Below are positions 21,238-34,036 of a stretch of 64,000 nucleotides of DNA, piece by piece (position 1 is the first letter of the stretch; every line of letters starts with the position of its first letter). The notes below the pieces were generated by a model that saw only the letters and a program-made list of their open reading frames with translations, had not been told where the DNA came from and did no database searches. Location: assembly GCA_023515745.1 (NCBI GenBank), contig JALECJ010000007.1, forward strand, positions 1,348,612-1,412,611, in the 5' to 3' direction. Both the position numbers and the translations under genes were made by a program. This DNA comes from Amoeboaphelidium protococcarum (taxonomy: Eukaryota > Aphelidiomycota > Aphelidea).

Positions 21238-21666
21238 ATGTTATCTCTATATATTTTATTGGTGTAAGCCTGCAGTGTCACTGTGATAATATCTACAAAG
21301 GTGAATTAAATGAATTGAAATAAATTTTGATGATTGCACCTAGTTATCATTCACTACTCTTGAAATACAAAATCACCAACAGTTTATACTCAATCACAAC
21401 CGTCGTCGTCTCTCATCTCTTCTCTGCTGGTCGCGTCTTCGTCATTGTTTTTCGTTAAAGCAGTAAACTCTGATTTTATTGATCTGTGATGATGGGGATT
21501 GTATTACAGTTTAACGAGAAATTTGCACTCATTATTACTACTCTCATTGAGTGTAGCCTGATATTATGTTATTATTGTAGGCATATTACATTTATACATG
21601 TAAATTAATGGGCAATCTCATCTTGTACTTTTTGTAGAGCATGTTGATTTTTTACACATTTTGCTG
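21238..21666. other. Intergenic spacer, AT-rich
   Basis: About 430 bp between the bZIP stop and the START gene. It holds AT-rich tail-like sequence and two TTGTAG words (21575-21580 and 21632-21637) that could be 3' splice sites of an unseen upstream exon of the START gene. No RNA gene or repeat is seen. Confidence 0.4.
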
Positions 21667-23028
21667 ATGCTGGTGATACAAGTGCAATCTCTGCTTTTAA
21701 TTAAATCGCTTTCTAGGTGGAATAATAGCTTGGAATTATTGCTTTCTTCTTTTTATTAGAAATAATTATTGGTGGATGGTGCGTCATAGGTTGAACCTCT
21801 GTTGACTCAATAGTACTCATAACCAGATGGAAATGCGCTTGAACAGACAACGGCAGTTTCGTTGAATGGCGAAAGGTTAAATGGTGAAGTTCAGCGGGAA
21901 TCAATACCAGCTGGTAAAAGCATTACTAAATAAATGCCGGTGCAGGATTTAAGAAAATCTTAAAATGATGAGAAAGTATAGACAATGAAGATGCTGAAGG
22001 ATATTTTGAGTAAATTAGAATTGAATAGCTCTCTTGTGGATGACGCAATGTGGTAGTAGTTAGTCACTTAAGAAGAACCACGTCTAGTTATACATTAGAA
22101 TAGAGATAGCGCGTTTAATTTCCGCCTTTATGGTCAGTTACGAAATACTACACCTTATACTGTATTTGATCTTCTGTGTGATACAGAGAATAGATACAAG
22201 TGGGATGATTTGATTGAAGAGTCCAAAGTATTGAAACATATCGATGCTCAGACGCGTATTGTGTACATTAGGACTAAAGGCATATGGCCAGCACAGTCTC
22301 GCGACTTGGTACTGCTGTCATACATGTGCAAGACTAACAATTTATTGCTAAAAGACACTTTGCAGGATGAGTGGCTTATTAATGTGACAAAATCTGTAAA
22401 CTTCCCCGGCATGCCGCCTCGCACCAGTGAAAGTATAATACGTATGCATTGTCCTCTCTCTGGTTAGATCATTAGGCGAAAGCCGATGGACCCTTCAATT
22501 ACAGAGATATGGTAGTTGATTGATGGTAATCCTCAAGGTTGGGTTCCTTCTTCATTAATCTAGTTTGTCACCTCGAAAGCTATTCCTAAATCCTTTTCCA
22601 AGTTGGAGCGATTATGTCAATAAGGTGATTAATTAATTGCGTCTAGATTTCTCTCAGATACTCCCTACGTTGACATTGATTCTATAGATCTTGAGAGTAT
22701 TGGTAATGTTATTAGCACGGAGGAAGATGGTTTGGATTAGATTCTACTAGCAGACTCTAAACTGTAAGGCGTAGATGATTTGGATTCAAGTATTGAACAG
22801 ATTGAAATTGTTGATGATATGGAGTCATAGGCTAGCGATTCGACAAAGGGCCATTTGGAAGATAGAATTGTTGATGTGTAAGGTATTTAGTCAACGCAAC
22901 GTCGACGCTCATCCAGAAAGAATGGGCTTTAGAATGCAATTGAAAAGGCTGCTCCCTGGCTGGTGCTGTCACTAGTTGCGGTTAATGTCACACGTCTCGT
23001 CATACTGTATAAATCTAAATCTGCTTGA
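21667..23028 (+). CDS. START lipid-binding-domain protein with C-terminal membrane anchor
   Basis: 453 residues as drawn; the start is uncertain because the frame is open from 21562 and ATGs at 21667, 21934 and 21985 all precede the domain. Residues from about 110 to 325 fit a START domain: FRLYGQLRNTTPYTVFDLL, NRYKWDDLIEES and AQSRDLVLLSYM in the expected order. A Ser/Asp-rich linker follows and the protein ends in a hydrophobic segment (APWLVLSLVAVNVTRLVI) and a short basic tail, so it is probably tail-anchored. START proteins carry lipids between membranes; the lipid cannot be told. Confidence 0.75.
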
Positions 23029-23306
23029 TTAAAATGAATAATTTTAGATTTAAAGAATGCTTTGATCACTCATTGACAGCTTCTTTTATCTTTTTATATG
23101 ATGCCACTGATAATAGACGGGCTAAGAACTGCATAAAAATCTCGAATGTTAAATATGAATGGGCAAATCTATTCAAGACAAATATTTCCAATAGATATAA
23201 AATGAAAACGTTACATTCTAGATAAACTAAACAATGTTAAGATGATGATGATGTTATTGTCAAAACTTATTTGCAAACGGTCCTCGTGAGAATGAAATAT
23301 GAGTAA

Positions 23307-25994
23307 TCAATCCATAGATAAATCTGCAATTGGCTGATCCAAATCTTGAAGAAACTCTGCAGTTCTACAGGATGATGACTATAAAGTGGATAAGGCGGCA
23401 ATGGATCTACCAGTTCTAAATTAATAAGCCAGAGTGCCAGAATACGCTCCATATAGATAGGAAGAGAGATGATAATCTTCCTGGCTAGATACATTCATAT
23501 CTCGACCATATTCAAACTGATGACAACCTTGACCGCTATGAACTTCCACCAAGTCAATGTTACTCCAACACTACTTTGTACTCTTCTCTTCATCATCATC
23601 ATCATTAAGGTGATAACCATTTGCCAAATGTGAATGATCATTTTCGCGTCCAATGCCTTTATCATCGTCGTCTTCATCCACTTCACATATGGTCAGTTGT
23701 TTGAGGTGATTAGACAAGTGAAATCTGCTCACTGCACCATGTCTCAAATCATACTTACCAGAAACATTCTCATCACTATTATGGCGATCAGCTTTAGAAG
23801 CAAACTAATCATGCAACTTGTTATAAGTATCATCTTAATCAGAATCCTAACTTTAAAGCATTTTCAGTCGCTGTGCTGCCATACCAATCATATCAAGGGT
23901 GGATGTGGAGTTGCAGATAGCAAAAGCTGCATCATACGCGTGCAAATCTTCATTACTATTCTAGTGATCGTCATAACGATCATATTGGCCTTCATCATTT
24001 TCAGCATCATCATCACAGTAAGCAAAGCCACTGATATCCTCCCCATTCTAACCCGAAGATGGTGTATGGGATGTCAGTATATCATATTGCAAATCCGCCC
24101 ATCTAGACCAGCTAGATTTACAGTCAGACGGGATGGTTGAGAAATAATTGACCACACTTTGTCTCCTCTCAGACGATAACTTATTACGCTAATCCGGAGC
24201 TTATTTCAGATTGACTTGAGATGATTATGGCGATGGCGAAGGACAGACTTTGTGCAATTATTAAAAGTAAGTCTGCTGACAATCATCAATCTCCCGGTAC
24301 AATTTAAATCCACTTGAACTCTCTCGCTCAAGCAACTTTTTGCAATTTATAAAGTGATCCAAGAACTTGCTGGTGCCAATTGGATTGCGTCGTAGATCTT
24401 TAAGTGTAATCTAGCAGCTATTTGCACCTTCAGAGCCATTACTAAAGCTAGAAATCTAGAGGAGATCCAACACCACACAGATAATATCTCGAAAATCAAA
24501 GTTCATCATTGTCTCAAAGTACAGCTTCGACTCTTAGTGCCGCCAAAACTGCTCCAGTTCATACAGAGAGATGACACCATCACCATCCAGATCCAATACT
24601 CTGAACCAGTACTCCATCGCTGTAGCAGAGGTTTTATCTTCTTCACTCAGCATAAACCATAAGAACTCAGTGTAAGTCAATTGTGACTTGTATCGGTACT
24701 GGGATCGCGTACTAGTGTCTATATGCTTAGTCTCTTCAACGGAAACAACATGTTCCATATCACTGGCCTGGCTACAATTATCAGTGGGAGAGTCTATATC
24801 GAGATCTATACCAGAATCGCGCTGATAGTTGGATAGAATCTGCGAGGTGAGGCAAGAGTGAACTGCCAACTTGAACTACCTAAACGATGTAGATTAAGAA
24901 CTGCTCTATGATTAAGATTCGCGATATCTATACGGAAGTCCAATACCATCCAGTATCCTTTCCAATACAAGAGAGTTGATTGATCCACCATCATACTTGG
25001 TCATATCATCAGCACTCAAATAAGAGCAGTCTTGTGTATCCAAGTCATGGAATCGGCAATAGAGTACAAAGTAATGCTTGTAAGAAAAGAACATGTGCTC
25101 CTCATTGATCTCCATCAGGTGAAGATGTGTGAGGATATCGAACAATCCTGATTAACGAAACTCTTTCAGCGTGATAGCCACAGCGCGTCCATACTTCTAA
25201 CAGTCCTCGCTGCTTGGCGGTAGTGACCTCTTGACTTGGTAGAATATTCTTGTAAGAGCAGTTTACACGTAATAATCTATAAATATTGGCTTATCAGCGA
25301 GAAATTGCAACTCTGGATGCTGCACAACAACTTCCCTTATCAACTATTCTAAAGCTTCAGCAGAGATGTATCTGGTTTATGACTAATCAGCGATATTACC
25401 GCAGATCATTATAAACATCAGCAAGACTCTATCCCCTTTGGACTCTTTGTATAAATAACGCCAGGCTGCCTCAAATTACTCCCATTACAATGCGGTTTGA
25501 TACGATTTCATCGCTATTTAATCGTCTTCATCATTAGAGCTTAAATCATCTTTACGGACACTACTTTTGCAAGACTCATCATTCCTATCATCAGTTTTAT
25601 TATTATAATTCAACGATGTATGTTCAATACAAAACTTCCATAAATTCAAAGAGATAAAGGAGCAGATGCCAGTCGCACCAAGGAACTGAACAAACTATTC
25701 GTACGTCATCCCCGCTACATCGCCGCCACCTTTAATGGCTTCAAACTCGGTCCGCATCATTGTGGTATCCAGATGGGATCCAGCGAATTGACAGCTATCA
25801 CTATTCTGAGCGTCTGACTGCATTTCCGAGCTTTGCCTACTGAGGGCCAGCAAGAGAGGTTAATCTACTGCTTTTTTCCACTTTGACAGTGCGGTCGCTG
25901 GCGGCGATAAGGACGATGAGTCAGAAACGACCGGAAAGCCGTCAAAAATACTGTAATTCTCCGGCTACAATTTCTACTACTATTGCACGTCCAT
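23307..25994 (-). CDS. Protein phosphatase 2A regulatory subunit B''-type (EF-hand)
   Basis: 895 residues in one exon. The core fits PP2A B'' (PR72/TON2 type) along about residues 230-690: YVQTALTRIFYQVKRSL, AITLKEFRQSGLFDIL, and the EF-hand loop DLDGDGVISLYELEQF, plus the nearby FLWFMLSEEDK. B'' subunits bind calcium and direct PP2A to targets. The N-terminal 200 residues are Ser/Asp-rich and unfamiliar, and the C-terminal 200 residues are a long acidic, low-complexity tail not usual in the family. An in-frame GTAAGT near 23756 could suggest a splice form, but the frame reads through. The gene runs in the same direction as the Scc2 gene that precedes it. Confidence 0.85.
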
Positions 25995-26330
25995 TTTCAC
26001 GATTTTATTTCTTTAATTGCTTTAATTATTTGAGATTATAGGATGTGTATATTTTTATAACCAGTCAGTCTCGGTGATGTAACTAGGGAACTGGAAATAA
26101 GTCGTGTGCGTGTTGTGACGATGATACTTGGTCAACGGTGACTGTAAATCGGTAAGCGATCGGTCATGTCATCGTCGATCGATTGACTCACACACGATTA
26201 TATGAGTGCCCTGCTGTGCCCCATTTACGATTGTGTGAACGCGATCCACACGGTTATGCAATGGTATACAGGGAACGAAAGTTTGGTACTGTACTGATAA
26301 TAGAGTTTTCAATTTTGATTCGATTTTTTA
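25995..26330. other. Intergenic spacer upstream of the PP2A subunit
   Basis: A 336-bp gap between the Scc2 stop and the PP2A subunit start, both on the minus strand. It likely holds the Scc2 polyadenylation signals and the PP2A promoter. The plus-strand frame at 26183-26380 looks spurious. Nothing else is seen. Confidence 0.4.
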
Positions 26331-29300
26331 TCATTCAAAGTCTGAAGAGTCTTGATCATGAGCGGAATATTCAGTCGTAGAACTTTCCAAGTAGTTGACT
26401 TTAAATGACTTTCTCGCAGATTTACGACGGGAGGATGACGGCGGTGGACGATTTGCAGAAGGGCTTGTTGCGATATTTACATTGACACCAACGTTCTCTG
26501 CATCAGATTGGGCGCTTTCGTTTCTCTTCACCTTCTTCTTGACACGACGCTTCTTTTTACCTTGAGACTCTTGAGCAATACCTGAGCTGTTCTTCTCAGA
26601 CGAAGATGCATTACTTGATTCGTTGGTATCGGAGGTATTGCTAGAGTAGGATAGGCGAGATTTGCGTTTCTGCTGCTGGACAGATACGTCAGAATTGAGG
26701 AGCAGATCGTAGCCTCTTTGAAAAGCTTAGATCGCCATAGCCTTCAAATCATCATTGACATCCTGATTGATAATCAGCTATTAATCAACCTGCATAATTC
26801 GGTAGTTGTCGTCACGCTTGAGAGATTTAGAGCTGGAACCTTTTTGACCAAGAGAGAAGGATACGAGTTTATCTTTGGTAATGCCGTATGCCATCTTCAT
26901 GTTGTAATCCAAGTTGAGAATACACGCCCATATGATACACTGACAATACTCATGCTGATTAATTAAAGAGCCTTGGTACGTCTCAGCGTCCAACAAAGAT
27001 TCGGCGAATAGACTTTACAGGCTAGAGAGAATCGTCAGCACTTCAGCAATGTGCTTGAAATCCAAAGTAGCTATAGCATTGCACAGATAATTAGCGTACT
27101 GCAAGTCGACCATTGACGGTTTAGATATCAATGCCAGAGAATTTAGAATATGGGAGAGAGTTTAAGCAAAGTCAACTCTGGATGTTTTATCAGACGCAAT
27201 GTTGCTACTCAATGACTATAGAGCAGAGACATAGATAAAATCTTATACTTGCGTATATCCTACTAGATTCTACTTCAAATCGACACGTAGAGTGAATGAC
27301 ATCTTGATTCCGTCGCCATTACGCTTGTGAATAAACGACTCATGCTTCTTCACCAGATCAGCATGCAGAGCACTAGCAAGGCCACTCATTGGAGAGTCAG
27401 AGCATAAAGTTGCAATAAGAGGCGGCATTACTTACAATGGTTAAACGCATTGGCTTTTGATGATATCTGCCAAAACACGAAACGATATAATGTGAATATT
27501 AACCACAGAACATATAACTAATTGATTGATAGCCTATAGGTAAGATTGCGCAACATGAACCACCGCGCTACTCTGTTCCTAAGTTTCCGATTAGCCCAGT
27601 AAGACGTCAAACTTGTACTTTGAAGCCTGATCGCCCTCAGAAAATTCCGAGGTGTTAGCTTTAAAGAATATGTCAAGCAGAGATAGAGCCGAATAGACGC
27701 AACGGGCTCTGGTGGGCGAGGACGATAGTGTCTGAGAATCAATATTGAGCGTATCTTTAAGTCTTTCCGACAGCTGATCATGAACCAACATCATTGGATA
27801 CTTTTAAATCACAGGTCCACAAACTTGAAGTAAATGAGGCATGTTGTCCGCTGACTGCAACATTCCGAGAAATTTGCACAAAAGACTGATAAAATGCTAT
27901 GCTAAAGCAGTATCAACGAGTAAATCGACAGAAAGCCCACAGTTTTCACCTTGTAAGCTCTTAACGTCAACTTCAGAAATCAAAATACTGCACACGTTCA
28001 AAGCAGCCAAAGCATATTACCAGTTCGCTTACAACTGAGCTACCGTAAGCTAGGACACGAAGTTCAGACACTTTTCAAGCAATACTGTCAACAGACCAAA
28101 GTTTAAAGAAACGCATTAGGCAATTTTAATGAGGCACTTCAATGATTGAGTCGCCACAGATGTACTTTGGTCTAAAGCACAAGACAGCAAAAGCGGTTCC
28201 AACTGATAGATGAGACTAAGATCGATAATACATTCTCCAATAGCAGCAATATTGCCGCTGACCAAATCGCGAAAGAGGTCGAGAACAAAGCAGAAGAATT
28301 ATTCGAGTTTGGTGAGCAAATACTGCCCCTAAGCAGTCCTAAGCACATTGGCATTATTCATTGTAGAGTTCATACGATCAACAATCAATTGAAAATGAAC
28401 GCAAAACAATTGAGGATACCATTAGGACAGCTGCGTAAGAATTTCCATCTGGAGTAGTCCGGCGTCTGAGTGCTAGATTAAGTATTCAATCGCCAAAGCA
28501 AAGAATACCACAAGCTCGGAGACGGGCTGATATCCCTCTAAATCTTTCTTGACATAAGTCAATAGAGATTCGAAGAACTGCAGATAACTGCTGTTGGCCA
28601 ATATTTGCTGCAGCAAAAGCACAGATCGTTCAAAAGATTACCTCTCCATGACAGATAGTTCGGTGATGCTAATACTCAACTCATTCGCAAGCAAACCTTA
28701 AATGCTGGTAGACTTGATGATTTCAACATCTTCCGGGACAAATACTTGCAAAACAGACTCCACAACCAAACGTTTAAGGGCCGAATCTTCTTCAAGAGCG
28801 GCGCGTCGCAGAAGCTGCTATCCTATCATTACCATATAAGTATCAACTTATAACTAATGAGGGAGAGTTGACGAAAACTTGGCACAATACTCTCTTAACA
28901 GCATCAAAGCTTTCTTACGAACACTAACACTCGTATCTTGCGTGCGTAAGCAGGCATCTTGCAAGAACTGCAACATTGACTTGATCTCGACTTAACTTAC
29001 CATCATTTTGATGCAGTCAATTGAACATTCTCTAATACTGGTTACTTGATGACGAATATGAGTAGCTAGAGACAAACTGAGACGAGAGAGCGCTTCCTGA
29101 GGCTGCTAATCAAACTTCAGCCTGAGCATGCAACGGTAAGCTTTAACGGCTAATTAAGCATTCTCAGTATCGATGAGATTAATTAGCAGATTAAACGTTC
29201 GCTAATCAGCCTTGATTGCAGATAACGCTATGTCGAATGTACTGATCTCATCAATGTTTAAACCACGTATCAAGAACCCTTCCCCACTAGTACCGTATAT

Positions 29301-31275
29301 GGTGGCCTCTTTCTTCACAACCTCGCGGAAGAAAGTAAGTAAACAGTCCTTATCGTCCATATACAAACTAAAATAATCACAGAGACGCTAATTCAGTTAT
29401 TCAAGCAACTTATCTAAAACCTCTTCAGTTTGATCAAGACTTTAGGCCGGATCTGCAGTCGCGCGACCACGCATCTGTTGAACTATACTTACAATTAGCT
29501 GCAAACACCAGCCATAATCACTTATAGAAAGCTTCCTATCCAAAGATTATTCGCTAACAATCTAGATCAATAAGTTGACAAACATAACAACAACCATGGG
29601 AGCCACAACTCCATCATTTTTCATCGACAATCTTAGGCAATCAGTGAGTAATCCCTCAACAACTGCGCGATGCTGTATTACCAATTGCTTAGACGGTTCA
29701 TCTTGAGAATCCGTGAGCCCAAAAGATAGCAATTGATACAAATATTTTGACAGCAGCTTATCAGCATCTTCGCTACTAGAGTCAACTAAGAAATTTTGGA
29801 AAAAGGACAACATAAACAAGGATCCAGCATGGACATACGTTTGATCGGTTACCAGTACGCAACAAAGATGCTTATCATACAAAGATGCCTATATACCATA
29901 AGGACTTCCAACAGTACAAGCAACTATAGAGGACAGGCTAAAAGTTTCAGATGAATCCTTGCACGACTGAAGACTGCATAAGTATTAAACGGTTTCATGA
30001 AAATAAACTGGAGCATTACCACCATCCAGCGATAGAATGAGACTAAACAATCGAACACTGGAAACACAGAGAGAACGGCAAACTGCCTTAAATACACTTG
30101 AGCTGTTAGACTTAGATTCTGGCAGCTGAGGAATGTATCTAGTCACCAAGTCAAGGGCAAAGTAAATTGACGGGATAGCCAACTCATCACGAACGTACAT
30201 AGGAAACTTCTTGAGCAATTAAGTGTACATAATCAAATTTTCTTCCATTTGAGCAAGAGACTAAGGCATTGAGTCCACTTGATCATTCCTCAGCTCACTC
30301 AAATTGTCCAAAGAGACGCGCCAACTACGGATGACTCCCATCAATATATCAATACTACGTACAGGATTGCTGATATCCAATTGCAGAAATTTCAAAAGAA
30401 CGGCAGTGCTCGTAAAATTGATCCCATTCTTTTGATTCTCCAAAGTTTAATCAATGATCCTGCACAACTGAACAATCAAGTTATCAGACAACGAATTATT
30501 AGACTAATCGCCTTTCAAACACTACCATAGTAAACCCAAGGATGTTGCTTTAAGAATGTGGCATTCTTCTGTTACGACAAAATGAAGTGGCTGATCGCAA
30601 TCCGCAATACCGTCAAATTCTTTGCATATAGCAGACACCATGGAGAAAAGTTGTTAGGAGTGAGACTCTGAGATACGCATCGGAGTCTTAGGACTGGGTA
30701 AGCAACTACTGGCCAGAGGAGCGCGTTTTGCGACATAGCTTTCCTTAACACATGAATCCAATTTTCGATTATGAGAGCTTTGAGTATTGGATGTCAAATG
30801 AGGAACGTCCACACCAGATAAATCAATGATTTAATTCTTCAGTTCAAGTTTACAGAGAAGAGTCGCGAGATCAAATTCTGAAACGATCGGCTCTTTGGAC
30901 ACGAAGATTGGGTGACGCGGCAAATCATGGAACTGTCTACACTCGAATTATAACTATGAGCATGGCAGTATAGTAGAGAATATTCTTACAAAGCTTAGAA
31001 TTCAGTTTCAACCGAATGAGATAATAAATTAACACAATCCTAGTCAAATTGGAACGACTCACACTCTTTCACGTCTATAAAACGCGTTGGTATTGGCCGT
31101 GGAAGCACATCTTTTACTACAAATATTTTTCACTGTATTGTGGCCATGGAAAATACATCTTACCCAAATTCTCAAAAGGGAACCTGTCTTTGAATACTGT
31201 ACTCATCAGCAGACTTGAAAGTTGATCCTTCTCCTCAACTTTGGATTACACTGGGCTGGATACCTCTTCGGTCAT
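26331..31275 (-). CDS. SCC2: Cohesin loader Scc2/Mis4 (NIPBL)
   Basis: 1,614 residues in three exons (31164-31275, 30990-31116, 26331-30936), with GTAAGA...TGTAG introns of 47 and 53 nt. Almost the whole length is HEAT-like helical repeats, with family signatures near the C-terminal part: QCVQPLQVMPPLIATLCSD and CIIWACILNLDYNMKMAYG. The order and the size (S. pombe Mis4 is 1,583) fit Scc2, which with Scc4 loads cohesin onto chromatin. The C-terminal 150 residues are basic and Ser-rich with GKKKRRVKKKVKR, a likely nuclear localisation signal. The N-terminal 300 residues are poorly conserved, as in other Scc2 proteins. Confidence 0.82.
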
Positions 31276-31613
31276 TTTAATAACGTTGTTTCAACCAACT
31301 GAGTTGGACGGAGAGAAGAGAAAGACTGATGAAGAACGCGATGGGATGCAATTTTAAAACGACGGGTACATGCACTGATTATCGAGTGATTATAATGGGC
31401 TTAGGTCCATTGGATTTGTAAAGGACAAAATAAACTTTGATGTCTTGAATTAAATATAGCCTGATGATAATGCGATTATCAAATTCAATCAAGCAGCAAC
31501 CATTGAGCTGATAAGGCTGGCTGGCTATAAATAGCTACTATCATGGCGTTATCAATTTATGAACCATCACTATTATTCTGCTGATAAGTTGATATTGATA
31601 AGATTTTCATAGT
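31276..31613. promoter_or_regulatory. Divergent promoter between Scc2 and the orphan 761-residue protein
   Basis: A 338-bp spacer between two head-to-head starts. It is AT-rich with no obvious repeats, TATA box or RNA gene. Confidence 0.4.
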
Positions 31614-33899
31614 ATGGCTAGATAAATTAATAGAATTCGTATTGCACCACCAGTAACACCTAAATTCTCAGATCCGCTTCCTGAAGATGATATTATCCAA
31701 TCTAGTGATCTGAGATAAGGTTCAATCAGTAGTGGATCTAGGCTATCCATTGAATCGCACGCAACCACAGCGTCTCGTCAAGTATCAGCTGGCAGAGCTG
31801 GTATGGTTAGAACCTCAACCGCTCCTGTAAATTTTGGCGGTGCTACGACCACATCGCTGCATGCTGCCGCTGTGGGAAGAGGTCATAATCAATTCAGTTT
31901 ACTGGCGCAGAACTTTAAACCGTTTCTGGATACGTCTTACTTTGTATCAGGCGGTGGTAATTTTGCATCGGGGCGCACATCAAGTAATGGTAGCTTTGAA
32001 TCTGAAATTTCGTATCTGTCCGCGACCAATTCGAATGCGTCTAGTCCTGTGATAAAAGAATAGGTAAACGTCACAGTGGAGATTATGCTGCACGATAGTG
32101 ATGACGTGAGCTTTTTGATGTCAAAGTAGCTTTAAGTTGACCTTAATGAGGAGGTACACAAACTACTTCCCAAGTTGCTGAAAGCCGCCGGACTTAATGG
32201 GATTTCCCCTCTGCATTTGAAACTGAAAAACTAAAGCGGTTTAATTCTATCTGGATATTTAGCACAGCATCAAGTTGACGAAGGAAGCACGCTTGAATTC
32301 CACGTGAAAGATACAGGCACAGGTGATTTGGATTAGCTATCTGGCATCGATGCCGCCACTATGTCATCTGTCAACAGCTAGAGTGAGAACAAAGTCGGAA
32401 GCAGTCATATTTTTGTAGATAAGTTGCAAAAGAATCGTCTGTATTTAGCGGTATTGTTGTTCGATGTTACTAAGAGAGTGTTAATGAACAGTCGTGGTAC
32501 TCTCCCCATTCTGGAAATTGCATCAGACTCCTAATTAGTAGAAAACTTTGGATTAGGTGCAAAGGAGTTTTCCTGGCTGCAGCAGAGATGCTTCGATTAT
32601 GAACTTTAAGCCTCCGAAGCTATAAACGCTGGTTAGGATGAAAAGTTTGTGTTTTCCACTGAGGCCCTGACTTCTATTGTCAGTGAGTATTCTGGGCTTA
32701 TTGAGGATTTATCAAGGAAGTAGCAGACCAATGCACTTGTAAAGCAGTGTCAATTCAAGAGCGACTTCTACAAAGCTTGTCTCACATTTAATCAGTAGTT
32801 GGGATTAAAGAAGCTGGGGTATTTGTATCATGTGCCTGTGGAATTAAGTCTCGTGGAAGGCTCTCAGGTTCTGGTTGCAATTTAGTTTAATGCTCAACCT
32901 ATCGAAGACTCTTTGCTGAAATAACATGACCTCAGATGGCGTAGTGCTAGAAATTATAATCCAAAGTACCATGTCGTAGAAGATGACTCTATTTGGGCGC
33001 TGTACTTGTAATATTACCAAGCCAAGACCTAGAAATTGCTTCCCGGCGTATACGTTGGTCTTTTAAAATGTAAGAATACGACAGAGTCCTTGGATGTGTT
33101 AACTCTGAAACATGACAACTCTTTGATTCCAATAGTTAAGCTGAAAGGCCACAGTAAAGCTGCTTCTGAGAGTAGTACACCCGGATCACGAATCAGTCAG
33201 ATATCTGTGGCTTCATCAGCTACTGGTGGTATTGGTGGTTTGGTTCAGTTGTCGTAGGAGGAAATTGAGTTTGTTAAATGCCTTGCTGCTAAGTAGCGTG
33301 GTGAAATCCAGAATCTTCCCGCTCAGTTTACCTCTTCAAAAGAATACGACTAGTTGGCATATGCTTTCTAGAAGGCCATCATTGATTTGGGATCAAGAAC
33401 TGGTGTTCCTGATTTGAACATTGGCATGATTCATGATGGTAGTTATGTGTCGTTTGGTAAAGATGTCAAGGTGTTTCTGTTGTCTAATGTCAATGATCTG
33501 AAAACTTAGGCATCTCAGAGCAAGGAGAAGTCTGGCGGCTTCTTTAAAAAACTGGCCAAGATTGCATTAAGTGATTCTAGTAGCAGTGGCGGTAACAAAG
33601 ATACTTTTAATGAATAGATGTTGAGCTATGTTCCGCTGGCTTTATTTGATTAACAGCATCATCACGCGTTTGACCGCGAATTTTAACATCATTGTCAGTA
33701 GCTGGAAAAGCTGCAATTAGAATATCTGCATATTGAATCTAATCCAACTGCTGGTCAATAGACTACTGCTGCAGCATAGCAAAAGATTGCTGAATACAAT
33801 GAAGTAAAAAAGAATTGGAATTCCAATTAGAGTTGGATCCATGCTCTTGTTTCATAAAACCGCGAGCTGCTGCTCAAGTAGAAGTCGACTTAGAAGTGA
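31614..33899 (+). CDS. Orphan 761-residue protein
   Basis: One exon, 761 residues. I recognise no family. Seen: a Ser/Thr-rich first 145 residues, then a compact region with VNVTVEIMLHDSDDVSFLM and HLKLKNQSGLILSGYL that could be a ubiquitin-like fold (about 150-235), a mid part with short conserved-looking blocks, a lysine-rich segment KSGGFFKKLAKIALSDSS near 645, and a helical, Gln-rich C-terminal 100 residues. Many glutamines are TAA/TAG. Codon use is uniform along its length, which supports a real gene. It shares its upstream region with Scc2. Confidence 0.65.
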
Positions 33900-34036
33900 G
33901 TGAGTAAGTGTTTAAGGTGTAAAAAAATGATGAAAGTGAGTATAAAAGAGAAATGATTTAATCTAAAACTACATTATACTTTAAACCATCACAGATTGTT
34001 GAACAAGTCAACAGAATTCTATACGTCAAAAGATCA

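Noticed and set aside
23634..24140. Long plus-strand standard-code ORF (168 codons)
   Set aside because: Shadow of the PP2A subunit gene on the minus strand.
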